DNA from: Hoeflea_A sp965216535
Lineage (GTDB): Bacteria > Pseudomonadota > Alphaproteobacteria > Rhizobiales > Rhizobiaceae
Assembly (NCBI GenBank): GCA_965216535.1
Contig: OZ244175.1
Location: 186,001 to 250,000 of the forward strand
Reading direction: 5' to 3'
DNA length: 64,000 nucleotides
Positions 27,935 to 35,609 of this stretch are shown here, piece by piece. A program made the translations under genes and the position numbers. Position 1 is the first letter of the stretch; each line of letters starts with the position of its first letter. The notes under the pieces are model-generated. The model ran no database searches. It saw only the letters and a list, made by a program, of their open reading frames with translations, and was not told the origin of the DNA.

Positions 27935-28804
27935 ATGGCAGAACCGGATGAGCACGGCGGCGCTAAGCGCGACGGTGAGGGCCGCCTGCGGCGACTGACG
28001 CGGTCGGTCTACGAACAGTTTCGTGCCAACGTGCATGCCAACCGGCGGCTTCTGAAGAACCGCCGGAATGTGCGTCCTCGCATTCCCCGGCTACATGGCT
28101 GGCGCTATTTCATCATCATCGGCATGATTGTCGTCATGGCTGCGATCGTGCTCGACCAGCCTGTCGGTGCCTATCGGACGCAATGGCCTCCCGAGGTGAT
28201 CCTCTGGGCGGCACGTTTGACCGATATCGGCAAGTCCGGCTGGATCCTGATACCGACAGGCGTATTTCTGGCTGTCGGCTACGCGCTCAACTGGCAAAGG
28301 TTCACCAGCCGGGTGCGACTGCGGCTCGCCGTGTTCATGTCGGCAGCGGCCTACATCTTCCTGTCGGTGGGCGTTTCCGGCCTGATTGTCACCATTCTCA
28401 AGCGGTTGATCGGCAGGGGCCGGCCGAAACATTTCGAAGAATTCGGCGCCTATTCCTTCCAACCGCTGTCCGACTACAGCTGGGCGAGTTTTCCATCCGG
28501 ACATTCGACGACTGCCGGAGCCCTGTTTGCCGCCATCGCCATCTATTTCCCGATTTTGCGCATTCCGGCTCTGCTTCTTGCCATCTGGCTCGGCTTTACC
28601 CGGGTGCTGGTGGGGGCGCATTATCCCAGCGATGTCGTCGCCGGTCTCGCCTTTGGAGCCTGGTACGCCTATTTCAGTGCGCTGGTCTTTGCCCGCTATG
28701 GCTTCATATTCACCTATGGTCCTCAGGGTTGGCCGGTGCGGCGCCGGGGAGTCGAGCTCCTGCGACTGTGGCGAAAGAGACCCAAGGCAAGCAACCCGTC
28801 CTGA
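27935..28804 (+). CDS. PAP2 family membrane phosphatase
   Basis: The 289-residue protein has a basic cytoplasmic N terminus of about 55 residues and about six membrane segments. The three PAP2 phosphatase motifs are all present: KRLIGRGRP (motif 1), PSGHS (motif 2) and RVLVGAHYPSD (motif 3 with the nucleophilic histidine). Such enzymes remove phosphate from phosphatidic acid, undecaprenyl pyrophosphate or lipid A; the substrate cannot be told here. A basic C-terminal tail follows the last membrane segment. It lies 38 bp after leuB. Confidence 0.9.
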   Translation: MAEPDEHGGAKRDGEGRLRRLTRSVYEQFRANVHANRRLLKNRRNVRPRIPRLHGWRYFIIIGMIVVMAAIVLDQPVGAYRTQWPPEVILWAARLTDIGKSGWILIPTGVFLAVGYALNWQRFTSRVRLRLAVFMSAAAYIFLSVGVSGLIVTILKRLIGRGRPKHFEEFGAYSFQPLSDYSWASFPSGHSTTAGALFAAIAIYFPILRIPALLLAIWLGFTRVLVGAHYPSDVVAGLAFGAWYAYFSALVFARYGFIFTYGPQGWPVRRRGVELLRLWRKRPKASNPS

Positions 28805-28831
28805 CCAGCGCCAGTGAATTGCGATTGAGCA

Positions 28832-28859
28832 TTGACTCTGCAGGAGCGGTCTGTAAAAC
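28832..28859 (+). promoter_or_regulatory. Candidate sigma-70 promoter upstream of asd
   Basis: TTGACT (28832-28837) and TAAAAC (28854-28859) are 16 bases apart, just after the PAP2 stop codon. A small ORF with a ribosome site starts 22 bp later and asd 240 bp later. Confidence 0.4.
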
Positions 28860-28880
28860 GCCCGCTGAACAGGAAGAACC

Positions 28881-29000
28881 ATGCCGTCACGTATTCTACA
28901 TGACCATCCCGCATTGAGTTCGGCAGCACTTGCCGGCTGCGGGTACGCATGCGCCTGTTCCGTCACGAAAACGGCCACGAAGACGACCAAAACGGTTTGA
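28881..29000 (+). CDS. Possible 39-residue small ORF in the asd leader
   Basis: An ATG with AGGAAG 6 bp upstream opens a 39-codon frame, ending TGA at 28998-29000. The product would be cysteine-containing in the middle (CGYACAC) with a Thr/Lys-rich end (TKTATKTTKTV). It lies directly after a candidate promoter and 98 bp before asd. I recognise no family and short frames arise by chance; the ribosome site and promoter spacing are the only support. Confidence 0.3.
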   Translation: MPSRILHDHPALSSAALAGCGYACACSVTKTATKTTKTV

Positions 29001-29098
29001 TGTCTCTGGCCTGTCCGCCCTCTTCCCGGCACGGCCGGGGGCGAGGGACCCGCACCGGCCGGCGGGTTTGGACAGGAAGAGAGACAGGAGAACGGATC

Positions 29099-30133
29099 AT
29101 GGGATTCAGAGTAGCGATTGCCGGCGCCACCGGAAATGTGGGCCGGGAAATGCTGGATATTCTGGCGGAACGCAATTTTCCCGCCGATGATGTGGTGGCC
29201 CTGGCCTCCAGCCGATCGGTGGGTAAGGACGTATCTTTCGGCGATTCCACGCTGACGGTGAAGAACCTCGAGACGCATGATTTCTCGAATACCGATATCT
29301 GCCTGATGTCGGCAGGTGGTTCGGTATCGGAAAAATGGTCGCCGAAGATCGGCAGCCAGGGCTGCGTGGTCATCGACAATTCGTCGGCATGGCGCTACCA
29401 CGCCGACGTGCCGCTGATCGTGCCGGAAGTCAACGCCGATGCGGTGGTCGACTTTACCAAGAAGAACATCATCGCCAATCCGAACTGTTCCACCGCCCAG
29501 CTGATGGTTGCGCTGAAGCCGCTGCATGACGCGGCGAAAATCAAGCGTATCGTCGTGTCCACCTACCAGTCGGTTTCCGGCAGCGGCAAGGATGCGATGG
29601 AAGAGTTGTTCGCCCAGACCAAGGCGGTGTTCGTGTCCGATCCGCCGGAAGTGCAGGTCTATCCGAAGCGCATTGCCTTCAATGTCATTCCCCATTGCGA
29701 CGTCTTCATGGAAGACGGCTACACCAAGGAGGAATGGAAGGTGGTGGCCGAGACCAAGAAGATGCTGGATCCGTCGATCAAGGTGACCTGTACCGCCGTG
29801 CGCGTGCCGGTCTTCATCGGTCATTCGGAAGCCGTCAATATCGAATTCGAGAATGAGATCAGTGCCGAGCAGGCGCGCGATGTCCTGCGCGAAGCGCCGG
29901 GTTGCCTCGTGGTCGACAAGCACGAGGATGGTGGCTATGTCACGCCGCTCGAATGTGCCGGTGAGGACGCCACGTTCATTTCCCGTATCCGGGAGGACGC
30001 AACCGTTGAAAACGGTCTCAACATCTGGGTCGTTTCCGACAATCTGCGCAAGGGCGCCGCTCTCAACGCCATCCAGATTGCCGAACTGCTTGTCGCCCGA
30101 GGCCTGATCAAGGCGAAGAGCCAGGCAGCCTGA
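29099..30133 (+). CDS. asd: Aspartate-semialdehyde dehydrogenase
   Basis: Asd reduces aspartyl phosphate to aspartate semialdehyde, the branch point to lysine/diaminopimelate, threonine and methionine. The 344-residue protein begins MGFRVAIAGATGNVGREMLD with the NADP-binding glycine motif. The catalytic cysteine is in NPNCSTAQL, STYQSVSGSGKDAM follows, and the C terminus keeps the VPVFIGHSEAVNIEFE histidine segment. AGGAG lies 8 bp before the ATG; 50 codons open upstream are not conserved. A strong terminator follows. Confidence 0.98.
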   Translation: MGFRVAIAGATGNVGREMLDILAERNFPADDVVALASSRSVGKDVSFGDSTLTVKNLETHDFSNTDICLMSAGGSVSEKWSPKIGSQGCVVIDNSSAWRYHADVPLIVPEVNADAVVDFTKKNIIANPNCSTAQLMVALKPLHDAAKIKRIVVSTYQSVSGSGKDAMEELFAQTKAVFVSDPPEVQVYPKRIAFNVIPHCDVFMEDGYTKEEWKVVAETKKMLDPSIKVTCTAVRVPVFIGHSEAVNIEFENEISAEQARDVLREAPGCLVVDKHEDGGYVTPLECAGEDATFISRIREDATVENGLNIWVVSDNLRKGAALNAIQIAELLVARGLIKAKSQAA

Positions 30134-30160
30134 CCGGTTGTAGAAACCAAGTATGATTGA

Positions 30161-30189
30161 GCGGCCCGGTTGTACTGGGCCGCTTTTTT
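30161..30189 (+). terminator. Intrinsic terminator after asd
   Basis: GCGGCCC (30161-30167) pairs with GGGCCGC (30177-30183) over a 9-base loop and six Ts follow (30184-30189). It begins 27 bp after the asd stop codon. Confidence 0.9.
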
Positions 30190-30314
30190 CTTGGCTGTTC
30201 TTGGAGCAAAGCCGGCTGAACGTCAGGACTACTCAACCGACGCAGAATTGAGTTCTGGCGGGACTGCCCCTACAATGCCGTTATTGGGCGAAGTGGAATC
30301 GATGGGGGTTTCCT

Positions 30315-31133
30315 GTGAAGATCGGTATGACGAAGATCGCAGCTGCACTGTGCATAGGTTTGTTTGCAGCGACCACGCAGGCACAGGCAGCAAAGTGCGG
30401 CAACAATTCCTCCGGCTTCAAGCAATGGGTCGTTGACACAAAGAAGGAAGCGGCCCGCAAGGGATTCAGCCAACGGACGATCAACGCGACGCTGGGCAAT
30501 GTGTCCTATCAGACCAAGACGATCCGTCTCGACCGCAACCAGTCAAGCTTCAGGCTTTCGCTCAATCAGTTCATGAAAAAGCGCGGTGCCAATGGCATCG
30601 TGTCGCGCGGCAAAAGGCTGAAGAAGCAACACGCCAGGCTTTTCAACAGGATCGAGCAACGCTACGGCGTGCCGCCAGGCGTGATTCTCGCCATATGGGG
30701 CATGGAAACAGGATTCGGCAGCTATACCGGCAATTCGGATACGATCTCGGCCCTGGCAACACTGGCCTATGACTGTCGGCGTTCCGCGTTTTTCACGCGG
30801 GAATTTTATGCCGCGCTGTCGATCATCCAGAGCGGTTCGCTGACGCGCAAGCAGATGCGTGGTGCTGCGCATGGCGAACTCGGCCACACACAGTTCCTGC
30901 CCTCCTCCTACGTCAAATTCGCCGTGGATGGTGATGGAAATGGCCGCCGTGACCTGCTGCGCTCGAAGACCGATGCGCTGATGTCGACGGCCAATTACCT
31001 GCGCGGTCACGGCTGGCGGCGCGGTGCCGGCTATCAGAAGGGTCAGGCGAATTTCCGCGTGATCAAGAAGTGGAACGCAGCCGGTGTCTACCAGCAGGCG
31101 ATCGCGATCATCGCCTTGCGGATTGACAGCTAA
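30315..31133 (+). CDS. Lytic murein transglycosylase (MltB-like, SLT_2 domain)
   Basis: The 272-residue protein has a signal peptide ending near AQAA (residues 22-26). The periplasmic transglycosylase domain includes YGVPPGVILAIWGMETGFGS with the likely catalytic glutamate, YDCRRSAFFTREFYAAL, and HGELGHTQFLPSSYVKFAVD. Such enzymes cleave the MurNAc-GlcNAc bond of peptidoglycan with anhydro-ring formation. It lacks the C-terminal peptidoglycan-binding domain found in some homologues. Translation could start at GTG 30315 or ATG 30327; the former fits GGGGG spacing. Its stop overlaps that of the convergent carbonic anhydrase gene. Confidence 0.9.
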   Translation: MKIGMTKIAAALCIGLFAATTQAQAAKCGNNSSGFKQWVVDTKKEAARKGFSQRTINATLGNVSYQTKTIRLDRNQSSFRLSLNQFMKKRGANGIVSRGKRLKKQHARLFNRIEQRYGVPPGVILAIWGMETGFGSYTGNSDTISALATLAYDCRRSAFFTREFYAALSIIQSGSLTRKQMRGAAHGELGHTQFLPSSYVKFAVDGDGNGRRDLLRSKTDALMSTANYLRGHGWRRGAGYQKGQANFRVIKKWNAAGVYQQAIAIIALRIDS

Positions 31134-31792
31134 ACGTTAGCCGGATTCGCCATCAATTCCGGACGCATAAAGTCGCCGGAGTTGGGATCCATGACCCACA
31201 GCTCGCCGCTGGAAATGTCAAACCAGGCGCCGTGAAGCTTGAGCTTTCCCTTGTCCTCCAGGATCTTGACGCAGGGGAAAGTCCGCAGATTGGCGATGGA
31301 ATTGCGAATGGAGATACGCTCGAGCGCGGTTTGCCTCTCGCCGCTTGTCAGCAGCGTGCTGTCCTGGATTTCCTTGGCCACCGGCGCCAGAAGGCTCATC
31401 CAGCGACCGATGAAATCGCCGGGTGACAGTGGCTCGGCGGCGGGATCGAGGGCGGCTGAAATACCGCCGCAGCGGCCATGCCCCATCACAACGACATGCT
31501 TGACGCGCAACGACTGGACGGCGAATTCCAGTGCCGCCGAGGTGGAGTGGTACTCACCGTCGGGGGCATAGGGCGGCACCAGATTGGCGACATTGCGTAT
31601 GACGAACAGTTCGCCCGGACCAGCGTTGAAGATGGTTTCCGGCGCAGCGCGTGAATCGCAACAGGCGATGATCAGTGTTGTCGGTTTCTGGCCGGTTTCG
31701 GCCAACGCCCGGTAGCGTGCGCTTTCCTCAGCATAGCGTCCGCTCATGAAGCGGCTGTAGCCTTGCAGCAGAATGTCGGGGAATTCAGTCAT
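31130..31792 (-). CDS. Beta-type carbonic anhydrase
   Basis: The enzyme interconverts CO2 and bicarbonate. The 220-residue protein has the zinc and catalytic residues of beta carbonic anhydrases: CCDSR at about 44-48, and HGRCGG with His 105 and Cys 108. The surrounding segments NAGPGELFVIRNVANLVPPY and SAALEFAV are family-typical. It starts 10 bp after pdxY on the minus strand, so the pair are probably an operon. It converges with the transglycosylase gene with a 4-bp overlap. Confidence 0.96.
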   Translation of the reverse strand: MTEFPDILLQGYSRFMSGRYAEESARYRALAETGQKPTTLIIACCDSRAAPETIFNAGPGELFVIRNVANLVPPYAPDGEYHSTSAALEFAVQSLRVKHVVVMGHGRCGGISAALDPAAEPLSPGDFIGRWMSLLAPVAKEIQDSTLLTSGERQTALERISIRNSIANLRTFPCVKILEDKGKLKLHGAWFDISSGELWVMDPNSGDFMRPELMANPANV

Positions 31793-31802
31793 GGCAGTCT
31801 CG

Positions 31803-32693
31803 TCAGTCGATTGAGGCCCTTGGTTTGCGATCGGTCAGCCGGCGCATCTGCACCATTGCAAAGGGGCGCGCGAGGCTTGCGGCTTCGCTTTCGATCGCCA
31901 ATTCGTCGGTGCCGCGCTTTGCCGTTCGTGCGACGATTTCGAACACCGAAGCCGTGGTGTCCTGCAGTGCTTTCTCGTCGTCGCGACCATTCAGAATGTG
32001 GGACAGGAAGGTCGCCGCGGTCAAATCGCCAGTGCCATTGGGCGGATCCGGGATCTCGCGATGCTCGGCCATCAGGGCCTGACCGCCCGATACCAGGATG
32101 TTGCCGATGGAACCGGCCATCATGGCCGGCGAAGATGTCACAAGAACCCGGTCGGGACCCAATGCCATTGCCGCTTCGATAATGGCCGAGCTGCTGTCGG
32201 CCGGAAGGCCGGTCAACCACTCGAGCTCATAGCGGTTCGGTGTCGCGATGGACGCGCGCGGAATCAAGGTGTCGCGCACGGCTTCCGCTGTTTGCTCGGA
32301 GACATAAAGACTGCCGTGATCGCCAATCACCGGATCGCAGGCATAGATTGCCTGCGGATTGCTCTCACGGATCCTGTCGACCAGTCGGGCGATGTCAGCC
32401 GCCTGTTCGGGCCGCCCGAGAAATCCGGAAAGCACACCCTCGATCTCCGCAAGCCAGGGAGCTCGGCAGAGATCGTCGATGATCGCCGAAAAATCCTCCG
32501 GCGGCATCATCGATCGCGTCGCGGGTCCATGCCCGAGGTGCCAGGGCAAGATCACGGTTGGGAGGGCCCAGACCGGATGGCCTAGCATCTCGAGGGCAAA
32601 GACCGCGGCGCGGTTGCCGACCGAACCCCGAACGACGTGGCTCGATATCACAAGAACGGGGCCTGCGGCTGCAGTGTCTGGTGGTGTGCTCAT
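31803..32693 (-). CDS. pdxY: Pyridoxal kinase
   Basis: PdxY phosphorylates pyridoxal in the PLP salvage pathway. The 296-residue protein is of the PfkB-like pyridoxal kinase type, with VLVISSHVVRGSVGNRAAVF at the N terminus (substrate site), CDPVIGDHGSLYVSE in the middle, and the anion-hole/catalytic aspartate in PPNGTGDLTAATFL. The length is slightly above the ~287 of E. coli PdxY. The next gene is the carbonic anhydrase, 10 bp away. It is divergent from the LemA-like gene with a 141-bp gap. Confidence 0.94.
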   Translation of the reverse strand: MSTPPDTAAAGPVLVISSHVVRGSVGNRAAVFALEMLGHPVWALPTVILPWHLGHGPATRSMMPPEDFSAIIDDLCRAPWLAEIEGVLSGFLGRPEQAADIARLVDRIRESNPQAIYACDPVIGDHGSLYVSEQTAEAVRDTLIPRASIATPNRYELEWLTGLPADSSSAIIEAAMALGPDRVLVTSSPAMMAGSIGNILVSGGQALMAEHREIPDPPNGTGDLTAATFLSHILNGRDDEKALQDTTASVFEIVARTAKRGTDELAIESEAASLARPFAMVQMRRLTDRKPRASID

Positions 32694-32834
32694 GCGGTTG
32701 TCTTAATGGCGTGGTGGTGAATTGACCAGTCGCATTGAGACCTTTCGGTGAATGGTTGCGAAATCCAGGTGTTTGTTGGGCAGACGCTTTCCTTTGACGG
32801 CACATTCGATATGCTCCCTGCGAGTGAATCGGGG

Positions 32835-33458
32835 ATGACAGGCATGAACGCCACCATCGCACGGGGACGCAATCCGGGAGTGGTGATCGCCGCTCTTTTC
32901 ACCCTGTTGCTTCTGTCCGGCTGCGGCATCAATGCCATTCCGACCTATGAGGAACAGGCCAAGGCCGCCTGGAGCCAGGTGCTCAACCAATATCAGCGGC
33001 GTGCCGACCTGATCCCGAACCTGATCGAAACGGTCAAGGGATTTGCGGCTCAGGAAAAGGATGTGCTGACCTCGGTGGTCGACGCCCGTGCCAAGGCGAC
33101 GTCGGTTCAGCTTCCCGCAGACCTGCTGACCGATCCAGCGGCCTTCGAACAGTTTCAGGCGAACCAGTCGGCGATCAGTTCGGCGCTGACACGGCTGCTT
33201 GCGGTATCGGAGAGTTATCCGGACCTCAAATCCAACCAGAATTTTCTGGCACTGCAGTCGCAGCTGGAGGGCACGGAAAACCGAATAGCCGTGGCGCGGC
33301 GCGACTACATCGAAGCGGTGCGGCGCTATAATACCGAGCTCAAGACTTTCCCAGGACGCTGGTGGGCTTCGTGGTTCTATCCGGAGGCCAAACCCATGCA
33401 GACCTTTACCATCGACAGCGACGCACGTGCCCTGCCACAGGTCAAATTTGACGATTAG
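32835..33458 (+). CDS. LemA family protein, probable lipoprotein
   Basis: The 207-residue protein has a hydrophobic N-terminal segment ending in the lipobox LSGC (cysteine at about residue 30), then the LemA domain. The domain includes AWSQVLNQYQRRADLIPNLI, then YPDLKSNQNFLALQSQLEGT and RRDYIEAVRRYNTELKTFPG. LemA proteins have no settled function. Start options are ATG 32835 or ATG 32844; a longer frame is open upstream. It overlaps the following TPM-domain gene, and the set LemA-TPM-TPM is recurrent in bacteria. Confidence 0.9.
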   Translation: MTGMNATIARGRNPGVVIAALFTLLLLSGCGINAIPTYEEQAKAAWSQVLNQYQRRADLIPNLIETVKGFAAQEKDVLTSVVDARAKATSVQLPADLLTDPAAFEQFQANQSAISSALTRLLAVSESYPDLKSNQNFLALQSQLEGTENRIAVARRDYIEAVRRYNTELKTFPGRWWASWFYPEAKPMQTFTIDSDARALPQVKFDD

Positions 33459-34269
33459 CCGGAGTCCTTTCGGCTGTTTATCGGTCAGCGGTTTCGCGTC
33501 GCTGATCGCTATTCTCGCGTTACTCGCGCTGGCTCTGGGCTCCGCATGGGCACAGGAGCTGCCGTCGCTTTCGGGACGGGTCGTCGATCGCGCCGGCATC
33601 CTGTCGAGCGAAGTCGAGGATGCACTGACGGCGACACTGGCCAGTCATGAACAGGCCTCCTCCGATCAGGTGGTCGTCGCGACCGTCGACACCACCGACG
33701 GCGAATCGATCGAATCTTACGCCAACCGCCTGTTCCGGCACTGGGGCTTGGGTCAGGCGGAGGAAAACAACGGCGTATTGCTGCTCGTTGCCGTTGATGA
33801 CCGCAAGATGCGCATCGAGGTCGGATACGGGCTCGAGGGCACTCTCACGGATGTGCTCGCCAAGCTGATCATCGACAATACGATCGTACCGCATTTCCGC
33901 GACGGCGATTTCGAGGGTGGCATCCGCGCCGGCGCCGATGACATCATTGCCGTTCTTTCGGGAGATGCCGCCGAGTTACAGGCACGGGCGGAGCGCAATG
34001 CAGACCGGTGGGATAACAGTCTCATCGGCCGGTTCGTGTTCCTCGCCCTGTTTGCCACAATCTTCGTCGGTACTTTCGGATTTGCCGTTTTGGCGCGAAT
34101 TTTTGGCCGCAAGATTGCGCCCGGCCGGTATCGATGGCTGGGCATGGACATCACCTATGGGGGCAGCTCCTCGTCATCAGGATCATCCGGTTGGAGCGGC
34201 GGCTCCAGTGGCGGATTCTCGGGCGGCGGCGGGTCTTCAGGCGGAGGAGGCGCGTCAGGCGGATGGTGA
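33427..34269 (+). CDS. TPM domain-containing protein (YgcG family)
   Basis: The 280-residue protein has an N-terminal signal sequence ending near GSAWAQ. The TPM domain follows, with GRVVDRAGILSSEVEDAL, SYANRLFRHWGLGQAEENNG and VGYGLEGTLTDVLA, then a membrane segment near residues 200-230. The C-terminal ~40-residue tail is almost only Gly and Ser with Trp. TPM domains occur in assembly or repair factors of membrane complexes; the role here is unknown. The start is uncertain: GTG 33427 or TTG 33448, both overlapping the lemA end. Confidence 0.88.
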   Translation: MPCHRSNLTISRSPFGCLSVSGFASLIAILALLALALGSAWAQELPSLSGRVVDRAGILSSEVEDALTATLASHEQASSDQVVVATVDTTDGESIESYANRLFRHWGLGQAEENNGVLLLVAVDDRKMRIEVGYGLEGTLTDVLAKLIIDNTIVPHFRDGDFEGGIRAGADDIIAVLSGDAAELQARAERNADRWDNSLIGRFVFLALFATIFVGTFGFAVLARIFGRKIAPGRYRWLGMDITYGGSSSSSGSSGWSGGSSGGFSGGGGSSGGGGASGGW

Positions 34270-34895
34270 TCTTGAGCCAATCTGAGCACGCGCGGCTGGC
34301 CGAAGTGATCCGGCAGGCGGAACGCAAAACAAGCGGCGAGATCTTCTGCGTGCTGTGCCGGTCAAGCGACGATTATTTCCTGCCTGCCGGTTTCGTGCTG
34401 GCCTGCATGTCAATCCTGTCGACGGTGCTGGTGGGGGTGTATGCCCACCTGATGTGGATCGACCTTGACGCACTGACCCTCCTGGCCTGCCAGATCGCGG
34501 CCCTGGCCCTCGGGCTCGCTATCATAAGAATAAAGCCGGGCCTCAGGCCATGGCTGTTGCCGAAGAGCCTTTGCTACCGGCGCGCGCACGGCAATGCGCT
34601 TCGCCAGTTTCTGGCTCACAATATTCATGCCACGCAGGATCGCACAGGCATATTGATATTCGTTTCGCTAGCGGAACGGTATGCGGAAATCATTGCCGAC
34701 ACGGGGATATCCGAAAAGGTCGGGCAGGATGAATGGAACACGATCGTCGGCTCCATGACCGATAAGAATGCAGCGGGACAGGTCGCGGACGCGTTGGAGG
34801 GTGCGGCCGAGCGGGCGGGCGCCCTGCTGGCGCAGCATTTTCCGCCAAGCGATGACACCCGCAACGAATTGTCCGACCATGTGGTGGAATTTTAG
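34263..34895 (+). CDS. TPM domain-containing membrane protein
   Basis: The 210-residue protein begins MVILSQSEHARLAEVIRQAE, with the TPM-type acid/base segment ERKTSGEIFCVLC, two membrane segments around residues 40-95, and TGILIFVSLAERYAEIIAD followed by a C-terminal helical region. It is the second, shorter TPM gene of the LemA-TPM-TPM set and overlaps the previous gene by 7 bp. I chose ATG 34263 because upstream codons run through the Gly/Ser tail of the preceding gene in another frame. The function is unknown. Confidence 0.85.
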   Translation: MVILSQSEHARLAEVIRQAERKTSGEIFCVLCRSSDDYFLPAGFVLACMSILSTVLVGVYAHLMWIDLDALTLLACQIAALALGLAIIRIKPGLRPWLLPKSLCYRRAHGNALRQFLAHNIHATQDRTGILIFVSLAERYAEIIADTGISEKVGQDEWNTIVGSMTDKNAAGQVADALEGAAERAGALLAQHFPPSDDTRNELSDHVVEF

Positions 34896-34903
34896 CCGGC
34901 TTC

Positions 34904-35479
34904 CTAACGCGCCATCCCGTGGTATTCATCGTTTGGCTGCATCTCGGTCGCTGCCGCCATCCGGTTCGACATGTTGAAGAAGGAAGCCGTCGCGGCGATG
35001 TCCCAGATATCGCGATCGCCGAAACCGGCTTTTCTCAATGCATCCCGGTCTTCCTCGACAATACGATCTGGTGTTTCCGTCAATTTGACCGCGAAGTCGA
35101 GCATCGCGCGTTGCCGTGTGTCGAGATCGGCAACGCGGTAGTTCATGGCGATCTGCTCGCCGAGAGCCGGATTGCCGGACAGCTGCCGGACGGCGGCGCC
35201 GTGGGCGGCAAGGCAATAATAACAGTGATTGACCGAGGAAACGGCGACGGCGATCATCTCCCGCTCCAGTTTGCTCAAGCCGGAGTCGCCAAGCATGAGA
35301 TCATTGTAGAACATCGAAAATGCCTGCAGCTTGGCTTCATCGAAGGCATAGGCAAGCAGGACATTGGGTATCATGCCCAGTTTTTCCTGGCATTTGTCGA
35401 AATAGGCTTTCGTATCAGGGCTCAGATCCGCCATGGCGGGCATGTCCAACGCCGTGACCGCCGGCTCTTTCTTGCTCAT
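34904..35479 (-). CDS. AhpD-like peroxidase-related enzyme (carboxymuconolactone decarboxylase family)
   Basis: The 191-residue protein has the AhpD/CMD core motif NHCYYCLAAHGAAVR, with redox cysteines at about 86 and 89 and histidine 93. The N terminus has YFDKCQEKLGMIPNVLLAYA, typical of the peroxidase-related subgroup, and the C terminus includes FFNMSNRMAAATEMQPNDEY. Family members reduce peroxides or act in redox relay; the partner is unknown. It converges with the TPM gene (8-bp gap) and is divergent from the NAD-glutamate dehydrogenase gene (130-bp gap). Confidence 0.92.
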   Translation of the reverse strand: MSKKEPAVTALDMPAMADLSPDTKAYFDKCQEKLGMIPNVLLAYAFDEAKLQAFSMFYNDLMLGDSGLSKLEREMIAVAVSSVNHCYYCLAAHGAAVRQLSGNPALGEQIAMNYRVADLDTRQRAMLDFAVKLTETPDRIVEEDRDALRKAGFGDRDIWDIAATASFFNMSNRMAAATEMQPNDEYHGMAR

Positions 35480-35609
35480 AGTTTGAACTCCGGTGAAATT
35501 TGCTTTGCCAGTGCATTATTGCATCGCTTCCCGTCACAGTTCTGCTACCATCCGTCGATGGGCGTGGGCAATGCCGGCGCCCGGATTGCACAGACTCAGG
35601 GAGAGAGTA

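Noticed and set aside
28091..29923. A 610-codon minus-strand open frame over the PAP2 and asd genes
   Set aside because: It covers genes recognised with clear motifs on the other strand, and its product is a low-complexity mixture with no family signature.
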